The notes under the pieces are model-generated. The model saw nothing but the letters and a program-made list of their open reading frames with translations, had not been told where the DNA came from and did no database searches. DNA of 58,149 bases from Streptomyces sp. Isolate_45 (GTDB lineage Bacteria > Actinomycetota > Actinomycetes > Streptomycetales > Streptomycetaceae): positions 1 to 58,149 of the forward strand of contig NZ_JANFAK020000044.1 of NCBI RefSeq assembly GCF_024721315.2, written 5' to 3'. The first letter of the stretch is position 1; every line of letters begins with the position of its first letter. Both the position numbers and the translations under genes were made by a program. Shown in pieces: positions 49,833 to 58,030 of the stretch.

Positions 49833-51214
49833 ACCTCCGTATCCCGCTCATCGAGCTGAGGCGTTCCGTGGCCCCGTGGGCCGGCGCCGTCGTCCTGCTG
49901 GCCGCGCTCGCGTTCCTGCACCTGCTTTCCGGGCCGTGGACCAAGGGCACCGCGCTGTGGACCGCGCAGTGGACCTCCATGGCCATGTGGACCCGGTACC
50001 CCCTGGTGTTCCTGTGGCCGCTCGCCGTGGGACTCGGGGCGCTCCAGGGGCTGCGCGACCACCGCTCGCGGATGTCCGAACTGCTGACCAGTACCCCGCG
50101 ACCCGCCTCGCACCGCGCGGCCGCGCTGGCCGGCCCGACGGCGTTCGCGCTGGTGTCGGCCTTCGGGCTGCTCGTCGTTCTGGGTGCGGTGCGAGTCCTC
50201 GCCGGTGACGCCTCGTACGCCCACTTCGGTTGGCTGCCGATTTCGCTGGTGGGGGCGCTCGCGGTCGCCGCGGGGGCCGTCCTGGGCATGGGGGTCGCAC
50301 GGGTCCTGCCCTCCGTGCTCACCCCGCCCGTACTGGCCGTGGGCACCTTCCTCCTCGCGAGTTTCCTCCGGCAGACGACGGACGGGGCGCTGCCGACCTC
50401 CGCCGTGCCGAACCGCCTCTCTCTGCTGTCGCCGACGGTGGCGGAGGCACGCGAAACGCTCCTGACGCTCTCCGCTCCCGTCCACCTCGGGCAGGCGCTC
50501 TGGTTCCTCGGCATGGCCGCGACGGGCCTCGCGCTGCTGGCCGCCGCCGGCCCGCGCGGCCGACTGCTCGCCCTCACCCCGCTGCTGGCGGGCGGGGCCG
50601 TCGCGCTGCTCCTGTTCCCGGCCGACCCGCGCGGTACGTACGTCGTCGACCGGGCCGCGGCGACGCAGGTGTGCGACGGCCAGGTGTGCGTGACCGCCGC
50701 CCGGCGGGCGCGGCTAGACCAGCTGGCGGGGCCGGGCAAGGAGGCACTGCGCCTGCTGCGCGACGCCCTCGGCGAACGGGCGCCCGTCGCCATCCACGAG
50801 GCCACGCTCCCGCGTGCGCTGGGCGGGACGCCGGAGCGGTCGCCGGGGTTCCTGCTCGTCGACTTCGACGACGGGATGATCGGCGCCGCACGGGGCGAGG
50901 GGCTGACGCGGGCTCTGATCGGTCAGGGCCTGGCCCCGGTGTGCAGTCCGCGCAGCGACACCGAGAGCGGCACGCTCACGGACGCCGCCGCGCAGAGCGT
51001 CGGGGCCGCCTGGGTGCTCGGTGCGGAGCCCCGGCCGCTCGACGGGACCATGCACGGGGCGGACGACCAGGACGCCCTGGCCCGCCCGGTGTGGGAGGAG
51101 TTGACGGCGCTCCCGCCGGCGGAGCAGCGGGTTCGGATCGGCGCCATGCACACGGCCGCGGTCTCCTGCTCGGGCGATCCGCTCGAAGCGCTGACCGGCG
51201 GTGCGTCCCGGTGA
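49829..51214 (+). CDS. ABC exporter permease with C-terminal soluble domain
   Basis: The 461-residue protein has about seven hydrophobic segments in residues 15-265. A C-terminal soluble region of roughly 190 residues follows, with a CDGQVC pair and VCSPR, probably exposed outside the membrane. ABC-2-type permeases usually lack such an extension. GTG 49829 overlaps the ATPase stop (GTGA), so the proteins are made in a coupled way. The domain has no family I recognise and may bind substrate. Confidence 0.85.
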   Translation: MNLRIPLIELRRSVAPWAGAVVLLAALAFLHLLSGPWTKGTALWTAQWTSMAMWTRYPLVFLWPLAVGLGALQGLRDHRSRMSELLTSTPRPASHRAAALAGPTAFALVSAFGLLVVLGAVRVLAGDASYAHFGWLPISLVGALAVAAGAVLGMGVARVLPSVLTPPVLAVGTFLLASFLRQTTDGALPTSAVPNRLSLLSPTVAEARETLLTLSAPVHLGQALWFLGMAATGLALLAAAGPRGRLLALTPLLAGGAVALLLFPADPRGTYVVDRAAATQVCDGQVCVTAARRARLDQLAGPGKEALRLLRDALGERAPVAIHEATLPRALGGTPERSPGFLLVDFDDGMIGAARGEGLTRALIGQGLAPVCSPRSDTESGTLTDAAAQSVGAAWVLGAEPRPLDGTMHGADDQDALARPVWEELTALPPAEQRVRIGAMHTAAVSCSGDPLEALTGGASR

Positions 51215-51783
51215 GGTGGCTGACGCTGTACGCGCGTTCGCGGCAGGTGCCCGCCTCGCTGGCCGCGGTGCTGATCAGCGCGTCGGTGGTGTGGGCGTTC
51301 GCCCGGGTCGACGACGGGCCGTGGGATCCGCGGCTGTCCACGCTCGCCCTCGCCGCGGGGGCGACGGCGGTGTCCGTCGGTCTCGGCGGGCAGGACCTCG
51401 CGATGGACCGGGCGGCAGCGATCCGCTGGATGCCGCGCCGGGCGGCGCACGTACTGATCTGCGGCGTGCTGATCGGCGGGGTACTGCTCGCGGCGCAGAC
51501 GTTGAGCGGGCAGCCCGCCACCCCGGGGTTCGTCGTGCGCAACTGCGCGGGGTTGATGGGCCTCGTCGCCCTCGGGGCGGCCTGGTACGGGAGGCAGTAC
51601 GCGTGGATCCTGCCGTTCGCGTGGATGTCGGTCTCCTTCGTGGCCCCGTCCGCGCCGGACGTCACCTCGCAGGTGCTGACCTGGATGCTGTTGCCGCCCG
51701 ACGCGACGGCCGGCGTCTGGACGGCCCTCGTCCTGGCCGTCGCGGGTCTCACGGTGTACGCCGTCGGGGGTCCGAGGCGTTAG
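51211..51783 (+). CDS. Membrane protein, probable second permease
   Basis: The 190-residue protein has about five to six transmembrane segments and no soluble domain. It starts with GTG overlapping the previous stop (GTGA), so it is the last gene of the ECF/anti-sigma/ABC operon and likely an accessory permease of the exporter. No family name is certain. Confidence 0.8.
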   Translation: MRWLTLYARSRQVPASLAAVLISASVVWAFARVDDGPWDPRLSTLALAAGATAVSVGLGGQDLAMDRAAAIRWMPRRAAHVLICGVLIGGVLLAAQTLSGQPATPGFVVRNCAGLMGLVALGAAWYGRQYAWILPFAWMSVSFVAPSAPDVTSQVLTWMLLPPDATAGVWTALVLAVAGLTVYAVGGPRR

Positions 51784-51799
51784 GGCCCGGGGTGCGGTG

Positions 51800-52645
51800 T
51801 CAGGGCCGTTCGGCGTACTGGAGCGCACCGCCGACCGAGAAGCACAGGGCTCCCAGCAGGGTGCCCCAGTTGGCGATGTCCGCGTCGAGTTCGCTGCCGG
51901 TCGCCCTGGGGGTGAAGGCCGCGAGGGCGGAGATCATGAACAGGACGGAGCCGAGCTGGTTGACCGCGACGATCCACCAGCCGAGGTCGTGCGCGAGCAC
52001 CCGGAGCCGGCCGTGACAGACCTCGACGAACGACAGGTGCCCCGACACCAGGAACAGCACGCAGCCGATGACGTCGGGGGTCCAGATCAGCCGGTTGATC
52101 TGCTGGACGGTCAGGCCCTGGAGGAACGAGTCCAGCAGGTTCACCCCGAACACCAGCGTGCCGGCGAACAGCGCGAACACGCACAGCCAGTCCAGGTGCA
52201 TCGGTTCGTAGCTCCACCACCGCCACCGCCGGGTGACCAGGGCGTCGGCTCCCGACGGAACGTGCCGGGGGGCGTTGATCACCTGGAGCAGGGAGACGTA
52301 TCCGCCCGTGTTGAAGAACAGGCCGCCGACGAAGTAGACGGCGGCGCTGGTGATCGCGTCGCCCGATCCGAACTGGGCGAGGGCCGCTCCGACGGCGAAG
52401 AGCGCGCCGCCGATCACGAAGGCGACGGCGGCGATGGAGTTCAGACGGCGCAGTCGTACGAGGGTCGCGGCGTCGGCGCGCACGTGCCGGGCGTTCGACG
52501 CTCCCCGTGCGCGCACCGCGAGCACGCCGCGGCGTCGGGCCAGGCGCGAGTCCCAGACGGCTTCGCGACCGTCGGGAAGCCGCCAGGTGCGCCTGGTGGT
52601 GAATGGTCCCGCGCCCTCGGCGACGCGCAGCTCGGCCTGTGCCAC
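51800..52645 (-). CDS. YrhK-like domain membrane protein
   Basis: The 281-residue protein carries a soluble N-terminus (about 65 residues) and seven to eight hydrophobic segments. FFNTGGYVSLLQVINAPRHV, GTLVFGVNLLDSF and FLVSGHLSFVEVC resemble the YrhK-like membrane domain. The role is not known. GTG 52645 has TAGGCT exactly six bases upstream, a leaderless signature. It converges closely on the ABC operon (16 bases apart). Confidence 0.75.
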   Translation of the reverse strand: MAQAELRVAEGAGPFTTRRTWRLPDGREAVWDSRLARRRGVLAVRARGASNARHVRADAATLVRLRRLNSIAAVAFVIGGALFAVGAALAQFGSGDAITSAAVYFVGGLFFNTGGYVSLLQVINAPRHVPSGADALVTRRWRWWSYEPMHLDWLCVFALFAGTLVFGVNLLDSFLQGLTVQQINRLIWTPDVIGCVLFLVSGHLSFVEVCHGRLRVLAHDLGWWIVAVNQLGSVLFMISALAAFTPRATGSELDADIANWGTLLGALCFSVGGALQYAERP

Positions 52646-52711
52646 GGACCGAGCCTAGGCCGGCTCCTGCGGATATTGCCCGACCCGCGCCGGGGCGCGT
52701 GAACGGTGCGG

Positions 52712-54064
52712 TCAGGCGTCCTGGAAGGCGCCGGTCACCACCAGGTTGCCGTCCGGGGTGCGGTGCGCGAGGTTGCCCGTGCGGAGGTAGCCGTCGGCGG
52801 TGAAGGAGCGTGCGTTGTGCTCCGGCGCCCGGTAGTGGCCCCGGGGGACGTGCGGGCCGCGGGCCAGGAGTTCGCCGGGCTCACCATCGGGCACGGGCCT
52901 GCCCTCGGCGTCGACGATGCGGAGTTCGTCGTCGTTCGAGAGCGGGCGGCCCTGGGTACCGAGCACGGTCTCGTCCGGGTCCCCGGGCCTGGTCAGGGTG
53001 AGCGGCCCCTCGGTCATGGCGAAGACCTGCTGCAGGCCACAGCCGAGTGCGGGGCCCATCCGTTCGGCGGTGGCCCGGTCGGTGGGTGCGGCGCCGACCT
53101 GTACGAGTCGCAGGCTGCTCAAGTCGGCCCCGACGGTGGGGAGCACGTCCAGCCAACGCCGGGCCAGGTCGGGCACCACCGACGTGAGGGTGACCCGTTC
53201 CCGTTCGATCACCCGCAGGCACTCGGCGGGATCCGGGTCCTCCACCAGGACGACGGCGCCGCCGACCGAAAGGGTGCCGACGATGCCGGGGCAGCCGAAG
53301 GCGAAGTGGGAGGAGGCGGGCAGCGCGGCGAGGTACACGTCGTCCTGGGTGAGGGACACCAGCTCGGCCGCGGCGCGTGCCTGGTAGGCGTAGTCGTTGT
53401 GGGTGCGCGGAACGAGGTGGGGCGCCCCGGTGGTGGCGTCGGAGAGCAGCAGGAACGCCACCTGGTCGGCGCTCCGCGCCGGCGTCGGCTCGGGCGGGGA
53501 GTCGATGGAGTCCAGCGGGAAGTAGTAGCAGCCCGCCGGGTCGGTCGTGAAGCCGCCGTACGGTGACGCGGCGCCCGGCGCCTCCAGGGTGAACACGCGC
53601 CGGAGGAAGGGTCCTCGGGCCGCGATGTCCGCCGCCATCGCCGTGTGGTCGAAGCCCCGGTGGGTCGACGGGCCGGCGTAGCCGACGCTCTCGGTGACCT
53701 GCACGAGGTCGGCGACATCGGACGCGCCGTACGGGAGCGGGCAGAACACGGGCACCGCGCCGACGCGCATCAGCGCGAACACGGTGATGACGAAGTCGGG
53801 AACGTTCGGCAGTTGGACGACGACCCGCTGCCCGGGCCGCAGGCCGCGCAGCCGGAATCCGGCGGCCATGCGGTCCACGCGGCGGTTCAGCTTCGCGTAC
53901 GTGACGCGGGTGTCGCCGTGCACGAGCGCGGTCCGCGGTCCGTACTGGAGGGCCCAGCCGCGGAGCAGGTTGTCGAGCGTATTGCCGTTCCAGCGCCCGG
54001 CCGCCCAGTAGCGGTCGACGAATTCCTCGGGCCAGGGCGTACAGCCGTCGAGCAGGGGTGTCAT
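52712..54064 (-). CDS. Aryl-AMP ligase-like adenylating enzyme, C-terminally truncated
   Basis: The 450-residue protein aligns with DhbE/EntE-type (2,3-dihydroxybenzoate)-AMP ligases: RTALVHGDTRVTYAKLNRRV, PNVPDFVITVFALMRVGAVP, QVFAMTEGPLTLTRPGDPDE and YLRTGNLAHRTPDGNLVV. Two features are abnormal. The phosphate-binding A3 motif, normally SGGTTGLPK, reads SDATTGAPH. The protein also stops right after the A7 region, lacking the C-terminal lid of about 100 residues with the catalytic lysine. No lid-coding sequence follows in the 66 bases before the next gene. It may be an inactivated ligase or one adapted to a non-adenylating role. The start follows AGGAAG. Confidence 0.82.
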   Translation of the reverse strand: MTPLLDGCTPWPEEFVDRYWAAGRWNGNTLDNLLRGWALQYGPRTALVHGDTRVTYAKLNRRVDRMAAGFRLRGLRPGQRVVVQLPNVPDFVITVFALMRVGAVPVFCPLPYGASDVADLVQVTESVGYAGPSTHRGFDHTAMAADIAARGPFLRRVFTLEAPGAASPYGGFTTDPAGCYYFPLDSIDSPPEPTPARSADQVAFLLLSDATTGAPHLVPRTHNDYAYQARAAAELVSLTQDDVYLAALPASSHFAFGCPGIVGTLSVGGAVVLVEDPDPAECLRVIERERVTLTSVVPDLARRWLDVLPTVGADLSSLRLVQVGAAPTDRATAERMGPALGCGLQQVFAMTEGPLTLTRPGDPDETVLGTQGRPLSNDDELRIVDAEGRPVPDGEPGELLARGPHVPRGHYRAPEHNARSFTADGYLRTGNLAHRTPDGNLVVTGAFQDA

Positions 54065-54365
54065 GTGCTTCTTCCTGTGCCGGTCCCGCACCTGCCGTCT
54101 TGATCTTGACCAGCCAATCCCCCGCCGCCGTCGGCCGCAATGCGCCATCCGAACCATGGGCGTCGAGCTCCCTCGGCTGATGGTCCAATCCGCGGTTCGG
54201 TTCGGGATGTCGGTCCGGCCGTTTTCCGGGAGCGTACAACCGTGGTCGTAGGCGGGCGCCGCCCATGGTGGTAGGCAGGAGTGCGCTCCTGGTGGGCCGA
54301 CAGGCGCGGCGCCCGGCGGCTACGTTGTCGCTCGTTCCGGAACGTCCATGACGGAGGATCGCCGC

Positions 54366-55994
54366 ATGCAGACCCGTTTGGCTGATGCCCCGCGCAGGCG
54401 AGTGGTGTGGGGGATATCCCTCGTCCTGATCGCGGTCACCGCGCTCCTCGGGAGCCCGCCCGGCACCGCGACGGCGACGGCGACGCCGCTCGCCGCCCCG
54501 CCCGTTCCCGTACTGTCCTGGGGCCCCTGCGACGGGGCGGCCGCCGGCGGTCCGGGTGACGGCTTCGAGTGCGCGACCGCCCTGGTGCCGCTGGACCACC
54601 GCCGGCCCACCGGGGCCACGATCCCCCTCGCCGTCACCCGGCGGCTCGCGGCCGACCCGTCCCACCGCACCGGCGTCCTGCTGCTGCACCCGGGCGGACC
54701 CGGCAACTCCGGCGTCGACTTCGCCCGCGACAGCTACGACGCGCTCCCCGCCTCCCTCCGCGATCGCTTCGACGTCGTCGGGTACGACATGCGGGGCGTG
54801 GCGCGCAGCGGACAGGTGGAGTGCTGGAACGACAGGGAGTACGCCGCCGCCGTCGACGCCGCGCGGGGCGTACCGGGCCCGGGCGCCCTGCGGGAAGCCG
54901 TCCGGCAGGGTCTCGACTTCGCCACCGCCTGCCAGGAGCGCGCCGGGAACCTCGTGCCGTTCATCGGCACCGGGTCGAACGCCCAGGACATCGACCTGCT
55001 GCGTCAGGCCCTCGGCGAGGAGACGCTCTCCTTCTACGGACGCTCCTTCGGCAGCTACGTCGGCACCGTCTACGCCGCCCGGTTCCCCCGGCACGTCCGC
55101 GCCATGGTCCTGGACGGGGGCTACGATCCGCGCACCTACGCCGACGTGCCGTACGTCTACGACGCCGGGCAGTTCGCCGCCCTGGACTCGGCGGTCGGCC
55201 GGTTCCTGGACTGGTGCGCGCAGAACGCCACCACCTGCGGGTTCGGTGACGGCGAGCCCCGGCGGGCCTTCGAACGGCTCAAGCGGTCACTGGACGCCGA
55301 GCCCGTCATCACCGCGAGCGGACGCCCGGCCACCGGCTACACCCTCGCCTACCGCCTGATGTTCAACATCAACTCGGGCAAGGTGATCTGGCCCTACCTG
55401 GGGCAGGCCCTGCGCGCGGCCCAGAACCGCCAGGTCTCGTTCCTGCTGTCGCCGCCCTCACCGGGGTCCTTCGACTTCCTCAACGTCAACCTGGCCGTGG
55501 AGTGCGCGGACCGCGTCTACCCGACGAGCCGGCTGCTGCTCGGCACCCTGGTCGGCGCCCAGGCCGCCTCCGCTCCCCTGCTGGGACCTCCCGTCGGCCT
55601 CGGGCCGCCCACCTACGACCACAATCACGCGCCCACCTGCGCCCAGTGGCAGTCCGAGCGCCCGAGCCGCTACGAGGGCTCCTACCGGGCGGCCGGTTCG
55701 GCCCCGATCCTGGTCCTGGGCACGACGGGGGACCCGGACACCCCGTACCAGGACTCCGTGGCCCTCGCCGGGGCGCTGGACAACGGACGGCTGCTGACCT
55801 TCGCCGGTGAGGGGCACACCGCCTACAACCGGAGCGCGTGCGTCAGCGCCTTGGCCACGGCCTACCTCGCCACGCTGGCCGTGCCCGCGCGGGGCACCGT
55901 CTGCGCCGACGAGGCGCCGCCGGCACCGCTCGGCCTCCGTGCGACGGGCATCGAGGTGGACGAGACGCGGGACGTGATCCCGGTACTGCGCTGA
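54366..55994 (+). CDS. Secreted alpha/beta hydrolase, tripeptidyl aminopeptidase-like
   Basis: The 542-residue protein has a signal segment (about residues 13-43). The SlpD/SlpE/Tap-type hydrolase fold follows: LLLHPGGPGNSGVDF (oxyanion motif), YDMRGVARS, and the nucleophile GRSFGS (Ser227). The acid is in LGTTGDPDTPY and the histidine in FAGEGHTAY. Enzymes of this group release tripeptides or amino acids from peptide N-termini outside the mycelium. GGAGGA lies seven bases before the ATG. Confidence 0.9.
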   Translation: MQTRLADAPRRRVVWGISLVLIAVTALLGSPPGTATATATPLAAPPVPVLSWGPCDGAAAGGPGDGFECATALVPLDHRRPTGATIPLAVTRRLAADPSHRTGVLLLHPGGPGNSGVDFARDSYDALPASLRDRFDVVGYDMRGVARSGQVECWNDREYAAAVDAARGVPGPGALREAVRQGLDFATACQERAGNLVPFIGTGSNAQDIDLLRQALGEETLSFYGRSFGSYVGTVYAARFPRHVRAMVLDGGYDPRTYADVPYVYDAGQFAALDSAVGRFLDWCAQNATTCGFGDGEPRRAFERLKRSLDAEPVITASGRPATGYTLAYRLMFNINSGKVIWPYLGQALRAAQNRQVSFLLSPPSPGSFDFLNVNLAVECADRVYPTSRLLLGTLVGAQAASAPLLGPPVGLGPPTYDHNHAPTCAQWQSERPSRYEGSYRAAGSAPILVLGTTGDPDTPYQDSVALAGALDNGRLLTFAGEGHTAYNRSACVSALATAYLATLAVPARGTVCADEAPPAPLGLRATGIEVDETRDVIPVLR

Positions 55995-56028
55995 GCACGT
56001 CCCCCGAGTGCCCGGCTTGAGCGGCGGC

Positions 56029-56061
56029 GGGGCCGCGGCCCGAGCCGGGGGCTGCGGCCCC
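56029..56061 (+). terminator. Hairpin after the aminopeptidase gene
   Basis: GGGGCCGC and GCGGCCCC form 8-bp arms 35 bases after the stop at 55994. Between here and the riboswitch (56062-56237) one minus-strand frame ends FARPLGDGTWLTRDGREGLL then HRWGVPA and a stop near 56080. It could be the eroded end of a lost gene, with low certainty. Confidence 0.55.
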
Positions 56062-56249
56062 GTCCTCGTTCCGGGGGCCGTCAGGCCGGGACGCCCCAGC
56101 GGTGCAGGAGCCCTTCCCTCCCGTCGCGGGTGAGCCAGGTGCCGTCGCCGAGCGGTCTGGCGAAGGTGGCCCCGGTGGCGCTCCCGCCGTGACGCGCGCC
56201 ACCCGACCCGCCGTCCCCGCACCCTTTGGCAGCCGTTTATGATGGGAGC

Positions 56250-56358
56250 AGCGAAGGGGAGTAGTCCCGAAATACCGCTGGTCGACATACTGGACAGGGC
56301 AACCCGTCCCGGCCATCGGGCCCCGGCACACAGTGCCGTGGTGGACGAGACCTTCGGC
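56250..56358 (+). ncRNA. yybP-ykoY (Mn2+) riboswitch
   Basis: AGCGAAGGGGAGTAGTCCCG (56250-56269) carries the GGGGAGTAG signature of the yybP-ykoY aptamer. CGAAGG (56252-56257) pairs with CCTTCG (56351-56356) in ACGAGACCTTCGG, closing P1. A -10 element TATGAT (56238-56243) lies a few bases upstream, so the transcript begins at the aptamer. The class binds Mn2+ and typically turns on manganese exporters; the next gene encodes exactly such a protein. The expression platform between 56358 and the ATG at 56480 is not resolved, and Shine-Dalgarno strength at 56480 is weak. Confidence 0.85.
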
Positions 56359-56479
56359 CAAGCATGACCGGGTCCGCGCATACGTGCGGGCCGATCCGTC
56401 GTGCCGGGCCGAGTGGTTCTCCCGTCGCCTCCTGGGTGTCGTTCGAGCTGACGGTCCGGCCCCAGCAGAAAGCACCGGG

Positions 56480-57061
56480 ATGACTCTCGACCCCCTGGCG
56501 ATCGTCACGGCCTTCGGGCTGATCTTCCTCGCGGAACTCCCCGACAAGACCATGTTCGCCTCGCTGGCCATGGGCACCCGCATGCGCCCGCTGTACGTGT
56601 GGTTCGGCACCTCCAGCGCGTTCATCGTGCACGTGGCCATCGCCGTCGGCGCCGGCAGTCTCCTAGGGATGCTCCCGGACATGCTGGTCAAGCTGGTCTC
56701 CGCCGCCCTCTTCGCGTTCGGCGCGGTCGTGCTGCTGCGCAGTGGGGACGACGAGGACGAGAACGGCGCCGCCAAGACCGTCACCGGCTTCTGGCCCGTC
56801 TACACGACCGCTTTCACGGCCGTCTTCATCAGCGAGTGGGGCGACCTCACCCAGATCACCACGGCCAATCTCGCCGCCACCAACGGCTGGCTGCCCACCG
56901 CCATCGGTTCCGCCCTCGCCCTGATGTCGGTCTCGGCCCTCGCCCTGCTGGTCGGCCGGTTCATCGCCCAGCGCGTCCCGCTGAAGACGGTCCAGCGGTT
57001 CGGCGCCGTCTGCATGGCCGCTCTCGCCGTGTGGACCCTCGTCGAGGCCTTCACCGCCTGA
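56480..57061 (+). CDS. TMEM165/GDT1 (UPF0016) family Mn2+ exporter
   Basis: The 193-residue membrane protein has six transmembrane segments and the two family signatures ELPDKT (in FLAELPDKTMF, about residues 17-23) and EWGDLT (in ISEWGDLTQI). These acidic motifs form the cation site in this family. The preceding riboswitch of the manganese-sensing class supports Mn2+ efflux. ATG 56480 is the natural start; the open frame to 56333 would translate the aptamer. Confidence 0.92.
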   Translation: MTLDPLAIVTAFGLIFLAELPDKTMFASLAMGTRMRPLYVWFGTSSAFIVHVAIAVGAGSLLGMLPDMLVKLVSAALFAFGAVVLLRSGDDEDENGAAKTVTGFWPVYTTAFTAVFISEWGDLTQITTANLAATNGWLPTAIGSALALMSVSALALLVGRFIAQRVPLKTVQRFGAVCMAALAVWTLVEAFTA

Positions 57062-57197
57062 CCCACCTCCGACGACCCCGGCGGCCGTGTCCGTACCGCC
57101 CGGCCGCCACCGCTCCGCCGCCCCCACCGTCACCACGACGGCAGGGGCGGGCGGTGCGACGCGCCCGTTCCCCCGGGCCGGGAACTACTGTCGCGGC

Positions 57198-57905
57198 ATG
57201 GTCGAACACGATGTCCTCAGCACCGTCCGCGAGGCGTACGACGCTGCCGCCCCCACCTATGCGCGGATGTTCCGCGACTCGCTGCGCGACAGTCCCCTGG
57301 ACCGCGCGATCCTGGGTGCCTTCGCCGAGGTCGTGGAGGCCCAGGGGGATGGTCCGGTCGCGGACCTGGGGTGTGGGCCCGGCCACATCACCGCCCATCT
57401 CCACGGGTTGGGGCGGGTGGTGTTCGGTGTCGACGCCTCTCCCGCGATGATCGAGTTGGCCCGACGGGCCCATCCGGGGCTCCGGTTCGAGGTGGGCTCG
57501 ATGGCCGCGTTGGACATCGCCGACGGCAAGCTGGGCGGCGTGCTCTCCCGTTGGTCCGTCATCCACACTCCACCACGGGAACTGCCGTCCGTCCTGGCGG
57601 AGTTCCACCGCGTGCTGGCTCCTGGCGGCCACCTCCTGATCGGCTTTTCGGCGACCGATGACGCGTCCCACCTGACGCAGGCCTTCGATCACGCGGTCGC
57701 CACGGCATACCGGTGGTCGCCCGATCACCTCGCCGAGATGCTGCGCCAGGCCGGGTTGGCCGAGGTGGCCAGGGTGGTCCGCGAGCCGCAGCCCACCGAC
57801 CGGCGTCAGTTCCAGGAGGTCCAACTGCTGGCCCGCAAGGCGCAGACCCGGCGCGGCGTCGCGGACACGAACAGGCACCCGCGCCGCGTGGCGGGCCGCC
57901 CCTGA
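57198..57905 (+). CDS. Class I SAM-dependent methyltransferase
   Basis: The 235-residue enzyme has VADLGCGPGHITAHLHGLG (motif I, about residues 54-72), GVDASPAMIELARRAHPGLR (motif II), the motif III/IV region LGGVLSRWSVIHTP and LAPGGHLLIGF. Small-molecule methylation is likely; the substrate is unknown. ATG 57198 has TACTGT exactly six bases upstream, so the transcript is probably leaderless. The frame opens at 57087, but the extension is low-complexity Ala/Thr/Gly. Confidence 0.9.
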   Translation: MVEHDVLSTVREAYDAAAPTYARMFRDSLRDSPLDRAILGAFAEVVEAQGDGPVADLGCGPGHITAHLHGLGRVVFGVDASPAMIELARRAHPGLRFEVGSMAALDIADGKLGGVLSRWSVIHTPPRELPSVLAEFHRVLAPGGHLLIGFSATDDASHLTQAFDHAVATAYRWSPDHLAEMLRQAGLAEVARVVREPQPTDRRQFQEVQLLARKAQTRRGVADTNRHPRRVAGRP

Positions 57906-57976
57906 AACCGCACCCCCACCCCGATCAGGTCCTCGTCCGCCACCACGTCCTCCCGGGTCTGCCGTTCGGCAGATGT

Positions 57977-58013
57977 GTTCTGAACTCCCGCAAGGAATGC
58001 TGGATTTCAGAAC
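57977..58013 (+). promoter_or_regulatory. Inverted repeat operator before the edge gene
   Basis: GTTCTGAA (57977-57984) and TTCAGAAC (58006-58013) are perfect 8-bp arms separated by 21 bases, directly upstream of the ribosome binding site of the last gene. They probably form the operator of the truncated gene. Confidence 0.6.
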
Positions 58014-58030
58014 ACCAAGGAGGCAGCGCC

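Noticed and set aside
52712..54064. Functional siderophore-type DHB-AMP ligase
   Set aside because: The A3 loop is altered, the C-terminal domain is missing and no other siderophore gene adjoins.
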